A stretch of DNA of 8,448 nt from Spirochaetia bacterium (GTDB lineage: Bacteria; Spirochaetota; Spirochaetia; Treponematales; Breznakiellaceae): NCBI GenBank assembly GCA_025997715.1, contig BNUY01000130.1:1-8448 (forward strand), given 5' to 3'. Shown here piece by piece: positions 6,914 through 8,448 of this stretch; the stretch's first letter is position 1; the number at the start of each line of letters is the position of its first letter. The notes under the pieces are model-generated. The model saw only the letters and a list, made by a program, of their open reading frames with translations, had not been told where the DNA came from and ran no database searches. Position numbers and translations under genes: made by a program.

Positions 6914-7960
6914 TTACTTCATGTCCGGCCAGATTTTTTCTATATCCTTTACCCTCAGGATATTCATTGTCCAATAATCATCCGCCTTATCAGCCCGCAC
7001 AAAATCTTTCAGATTATCATTGTTGATGACCGGCAGATCAAGTTTGTATATCTTGTCAAGTGTTGTACCTTCATGAATCCGAAGCGCCGCTTCCAGGGCA
7101 AGACATCCGATCCGTGTATCGACACCGGTCGCATAGGTGCTGAATCCTTTATCATTAATGTGGGCGTTCCAGACCTTCAAAAATCCATTGAAATCCTCAC
7201 CGGTCATGGGGATAAGAGGCATATCGTTATTGAGCAGGACATTCATTGCCCCCAATGTACTGGCCCCGCCCTGCGACCATACACCGTCAATTTTTGGAAA
7301 TGCCGTAATCCAGCTTGTCATAAGCGCTTCAGCGGGAGCCTGTGCCCATTCAGCATTATCAACGGCAAGGACCTCAATCCCCGGATATTGTTTGAATACC
7401 GCCTGCGCGCCGTCCCACCGGTCAGAACTAAGCTTCACGCCGGAAAAACCATTCATGCAAACAACCTTTCCGTTTCCATTCAAAGCAGTGCAAAGTTCTT
7501 TTGCCAAAACCGAGCCCCATTCAACATTATCGGCATAAAATTTGGTGTCAAATGCATCCGGATCGGCTACTTCGCTATTATAATTAACAACGACAATGCC
7601 GGCCGCGCGGGCTTTTTTAAGCGCCGCATTCAGCCCGGTGGGATTCGTCGCATCAATCAAAATGATGTCATACCCGTCATTTATCATATTTTCAATGTGC
7701 GTAACCTGATCCGCGACCTTACTGTTCGCATTGAAAACATCAAGCGTCATCTTGTCTGAATACTTGGTTTTTACGTAGGTTTCGAGGTTTCCGATGTTCT
7801 GAGATTGCCAGGTAACTTCCAGGGTAAAGGTCGTTAACCCAACCTTCAATTTTCCGCTCCCCCCGGCCGCGTTTTTTGTGCGGGAACATGCTGACAGCGA
7901 CAATGCCATAAATCCAACTAAGATACAACAGATCCATCCAAATAACCTTGATTTTTTCAT
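6914..7960 (-). CDS. Sugar ABC transporter solute-binding lipoprotein (RbsB/periplasmic-binding-protein-like I)
   Basis: A 348-residue exported lipoprotein. Lys2/Lys3 and Arg5 precede a hydrophobic stretch and the lipobox LSAC (residues 22-25). Signal peptidase II cleavage before Cys25 would anchor the protein to the outer face of the cytoplasmic membrane. A polar linker (SRTKNAAGGSG) leads into a two-lobed sugar-binding domain of the RbsB type. Family features include the first strand KLKVGLTTFT, the strand and helix around GYDIILIDATNPTGLNAALKKARAAGIVVV, the hinge-side segment GKVVCMNG, and IDGVWSQGG in the second lobe. ATG 7960 is supported by AGGAGG (7969-7974) eight nt upstream. It is the first gene after the operon promoter, as is usual for the component needed in greatest amount. 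Family members bind ribose, galactose, xylose, inositol, AI-2 and relatives. The ligand here is not predictable by eye. Confidence 0.93.
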   Translation of the reverse strand: MKKSRLFGWICCILVGFMALSLSACSRTKNAAGGSGKLKVGLTTFTLEVTWQSQNIGNLETYVKTKYSDKMTLDVFNANSKVADQVTHIENMINDGYDIILIDATNPTGLNAALKKARAAGIVVVNYNSEVADPDAFDTKFYADNVEWGSVLAKELCTALNGNGKVVCMNGFSGVKLSSDRWDGAQAVFKQYPGIEVLAVDNAEWAQAPAEALMTSWITAFPKIDGVWSQGGASTLGAMNVLLNNDMPLIPMTGEDFNGFLKVWNAHINDKGFSTYATGVDTRIGCLALEAALRIHEGTTLDKIYKLDLPVINNDNLKDFVRADKADDYWTMNILRVKDIEKIWPDMK

Positions 7961-7968
7961 CTCCCTAT

Positions 7969-7974
7969 CCTCCT
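7969..7974 (-). promoter_or_regulatory. Ribosome binding site of the solute-binding protein gene
   Basis: AGGAGG on the minus strand, eight nt upstream of ATG 7960. This is a full match to the Shine-Dalgarno core and supports the chosen start. Confidence 0.85.
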
Positions 7975-7985
7975 CAATGTGTTAT

Positions 7986-8002
7986 GTCTAGACAATCTAG
8001 AC
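7986..8002. promoter_or_regulatory. Inverted-repeat operator, probable GntR-family binding site
   Basis: GTCTAGA-CAA-TCTAGAC is a perfect dyad of 7-bp arms around a 3-bp centre. Its left part, GTCTAGAC (7986-7993), matches the GTnTAnAC pattern of HutC-type GntR operators. The right part (ATCTAGAC) matches in all but the first base. It lies just downstream of the predicted transcription start, within the 5' untranslated leader, where a bound repressor would block initiation or early elongation. Assignment to the operon's own GntR protein is inference. Confidence 0.65.
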
Positions 8003-8012
8003 GATATATACA

Positions 8013-8020
8013 GTATACAC
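8013..8020. promoter_or_regulatory. Second GTnTAnAC operator-like site, overlapping the -10 box
   Basis: GTATACAC (plus strand) fits the GTnTAnAC pattern and overlaps five of the six -10 bases. It lies about 27 bp (centre to centre) from the GTCTAGAC site. Occupancy would exclude RNA polymerase. Because the pattern is short and AT-rich like a -10 box, part of the match may be coincidental. Confidence 0.45.
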
Positions 8021-8033
8021 CCCTTTTTTGGGG
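8020..8033. repeat. Short inverted repeat inside the promoter spacer
   Basis: CCCCTTTTTTGGGG: 4-bp arms around a T6 loop, filling most of the 17-bp spacer between the -35 and -10 boxes. It is not a terminator, since no U-tract follows it on either strand. It could be a protein-binding site or an intrinsically stiff spacer. Confidence 0.5.
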
Positions 8034-8141
8034 CTGTCAATACCTAATTATTGAAAAAATTGATGAAAGGATGAGCAGCCTGCCGGGATGGATTAAAAAC
8101 GTACCGGGTGCAACAACTTTTTCCGGGTAAACGGAGGATCA

Positions 8142-8152
8142 TATGATATACT
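8142..8152 (+). promoter_or_regulatory. Weak candidate -10 region for the small rightward gene
   Basis: TATGATATACT contains two overlapping -10-like hexamers (TATGAT 8142-8147, TATACT 8147-8152), preceded by the 10-bp palindrome ATCATATGAT (8138-8147). No good -35 box lies 16-18 nt upstream (TTTTCC at 8119-8124 at best), so the call is tentative. Confidence 0.3.
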
Positions 8153-8181
8153 GAGAATAGCCTTTAGGGAGGGGCTATCAG

Positions 8182-8418
8182 ATGGAAAACAAGGACCAGT
8201 TCACGGAAAAAGCAATAGCGGCGATGGCGGAACGGGTAAAGGAAAATGTACAACTATTCGCGGAGGTAGAGGAACGGCGAGGCTTGAACATAGATAACAT
8301 CGAGGCGATGTGGGGAACGGTGAAAAGGGAGATGAACCAGATAATGGACGAGCTTTATAATGACCTGGTGAACACGGTGCCGGAAAAGGAACTGCTGGAG
8401 GATAAAAAAAAGCCCTAA
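8182..8418 (+). CDS. Small acidic helical protein of unknown function, possibly the first part of a frameshifted gene
   Basis: A 78-residue open frame starting at ATG 8182 with GGAGGGG (8168-8174) seven nt upstream, a strong ribosome binding site. The protein is rich in Glu, Lys and Arg, has almost no Gly or Pro until its end, and should form amphipathic helices. It has no signal peptide or membrane segment. I do not recognise the family. The coding strand is strikingly purine-rich, unlike the operon genes. It ends in DKKKP then TAA, directly after an A8 run (8404-8411). That run contains A AAA AAG (8406-8412) in the zero frame, and both other frames stay open from there to the window edge (8448). 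An intact small gene, the first reading frame of an insertion sequence, or a gene relying on slippage are all possible. The real end therefore cannot be settled within this window. Confidence 0.6.
   Translation: MENKDQFTEKAIAAMAERVKENVQLFAEVEERRGLNIDNIEAMWGTVKREMNQIMDELYNDLVNTVPEKELLEDKKKP
8406..8412 (+). other. Slippery heptamer A AAA AAG at the 3' end of the small gene
   Basis: The heptamer is in phase with the small gene's frame (AAA at 8407-8409, AAG at 8410-8412) and lies within an A8 run one sense codon before the stop. A Shine-Dalgarno-like GGAGG (8397-8401) lies just upstream, and GC-rich sequence able to pair (AAGCC 8410-8414 with GGCTT 8439-8443) lies downstream. These resemble signals for ribosomal frameshifting or transcriptional slippage, but no downstream frame long enough to judge is visible. 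Confidence 0.4.
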
Positions 8419-8448
8419 AAGGGGGGATGCCCGGGGATGGCTTAGAAA

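Larger units (their letters stand above)
8012..8040 (-). promoter_or_regulatory. Sigma-A-type promoter of the operon
   Basis: On the minus strand the -35 box is TTGACA (8040-8035, consensus), the spacer is exactly 17 nt, and the -10 box is TATACT (8017-8012, one mismatch). Initiation would be near 8004-8006, giving a leader of about 45 nt before ATG 7960. Such a near-consensus promoter implies strong basal activity that needs repression, consistent with the overlapping operator-like sites. Confidence 0.75.
7961..8181. other. Divergent intergenic region with promoter and operators
   Basis: This is the only substantial non-coding gap in the window (221 nt), lying between the leftward operon and the rightward small gene. 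The left part (7961-8040) carries the operon's ribosome binding site, operators and promoter, listed separately. The middle (8041-8100) shows nothing I can assign. The right part (8083-8181) has three CCGGG motifs, a weak promoter candidate and the ribosome binding site of the small gene. I see no rho-independent terminator in it. Confidence 0.8.

Noticed and set aside
6900..6974. A 25-residue N-terminal extension of the ATPase starting at TTG 6974.
   Set aside because: It would overlap the binding-protein gene by 61 nt, begins with a non-ATG codon, and adds residues not expected in the family. ATG 6899 has a spaced GGGA and gives normal length.
6839..7759. A 306-codon plus-strand open frame opposite the binding-protein gene and the start of the ATPase gene.
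   Set aside because: It lies antisense to two genes with unmistakable family motifs. Its translation has low-complexity, Ile/His/Arg-rich composition with no domain, and no good ribosome binding site is visible. It is a shadow frame.
8018..8040. The C4-T6-G4 hairpin as a transcription terminator.
   Set aside because: The T-run is in the loop rather than after the stem, the stem is only 4 bp, and it lies exactly between well-formed -35 and -10 boxes.
7948..8130. A 60-codon plus-strand frame across the operon promoter.
   Set aside because: It runs through the operators and promoter of the leftward operon and lacks a ribosome binding site. Its product resembles nothing.
8410..8443. An intrinsic terminator after the small gene, formed by AAGCC and GGCTT.
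   Set aside because: The stem is only five base pairs with a long interior and no T-tract after it. The window ends too soon to judge.
1..8448. CRISPR arrays, tRNA or rRNA genes, riboswitches, attachment sites.
   Set aside because: I found no regularly spaced long repeats, no cloverleaf- or rRNA-like segments, and no structured leader beyond the short operator dyads. The operon leader (about 45 nt) is too short for a typical riboswitch.

Overview
The window holds most of one carbohydrate-uptake-and-catabolism operon, all on the minus strand, plus one small unrelated gene at the right edge on the plus strand. The organism looks like a low- to mid-GC Gram-positive of the Bacillota (a Clostridia-type bacterium is my guess). 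The reasons are near-perfect AGGAGG-type ribosome binding sites at most starts, use of TTG/GTG starts, a lipoprotein-anchored solute-binding protein, and tight gene packing. This is an impression from sequence style, not a taxonomic assignment.

Read in the direction of transcription (right to left), the operon starts at a strong sigma-A-like promoter (TTGACA, 17 nt, TATACT; 8040 down to 8012). It then encodes a sugar-type solute-binding lipoprotein (7960-6914), a double-domain RbsA/MglA-type ATPase (6899-5379), two RbsC-type permeases (5363-4413 and 4416-3415), a GntR/HutC-type regulator (3369-2611), a phosphotriesterase-family metal hydrolase (2633-1647), a D-2-hydroxyacid dehydrogenase (1636-605) and a class II aldolase/adducin protein that runs off the left edge (594-1). 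No intergenic gap inside the operon exceeds about 50 nt. Several genes overlap, or have a stop codon fused to the next Shine-Dalgarno sequence, so they are very probably one transcript with translational coupling.

The genes fit a single task. The ABC system imports a pentose/hexose-like compound or derivative. The GntR regulator probably represses the promoter through GTnTAnAC-type operators that overlap the -10 box and the start of the transcript, and is released by the substrate or an intermediate. The three enzymes could then carry out lactone or ester hydrolysis, NAD(P)-dependent oxidation or reduction of a 2-hydroxy/2-keto acid, and aldol cleavage or decarboxylation to central metabolites. 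The actual substrate cannot be read from the sequence, and this enzyme set does not match a pathway I recognise with confidence. It is the best candidate here for something undescribed.

Right of the operon, a 221-nt divergent intergenic region (7961-8181) carries the operon promoter and operators, then a stretch with three CCGGG motifs about 20 nt apart. A small purine-rich gene (8182-8418) follows. It encodes a 78-residue, highly charged, probably helical protein I do not recognise. It ends in an A8 run containing a textbook slippery heptamer, so it may be the first part of a frameshifted gene (for example of a mobile element) that continues past the window.
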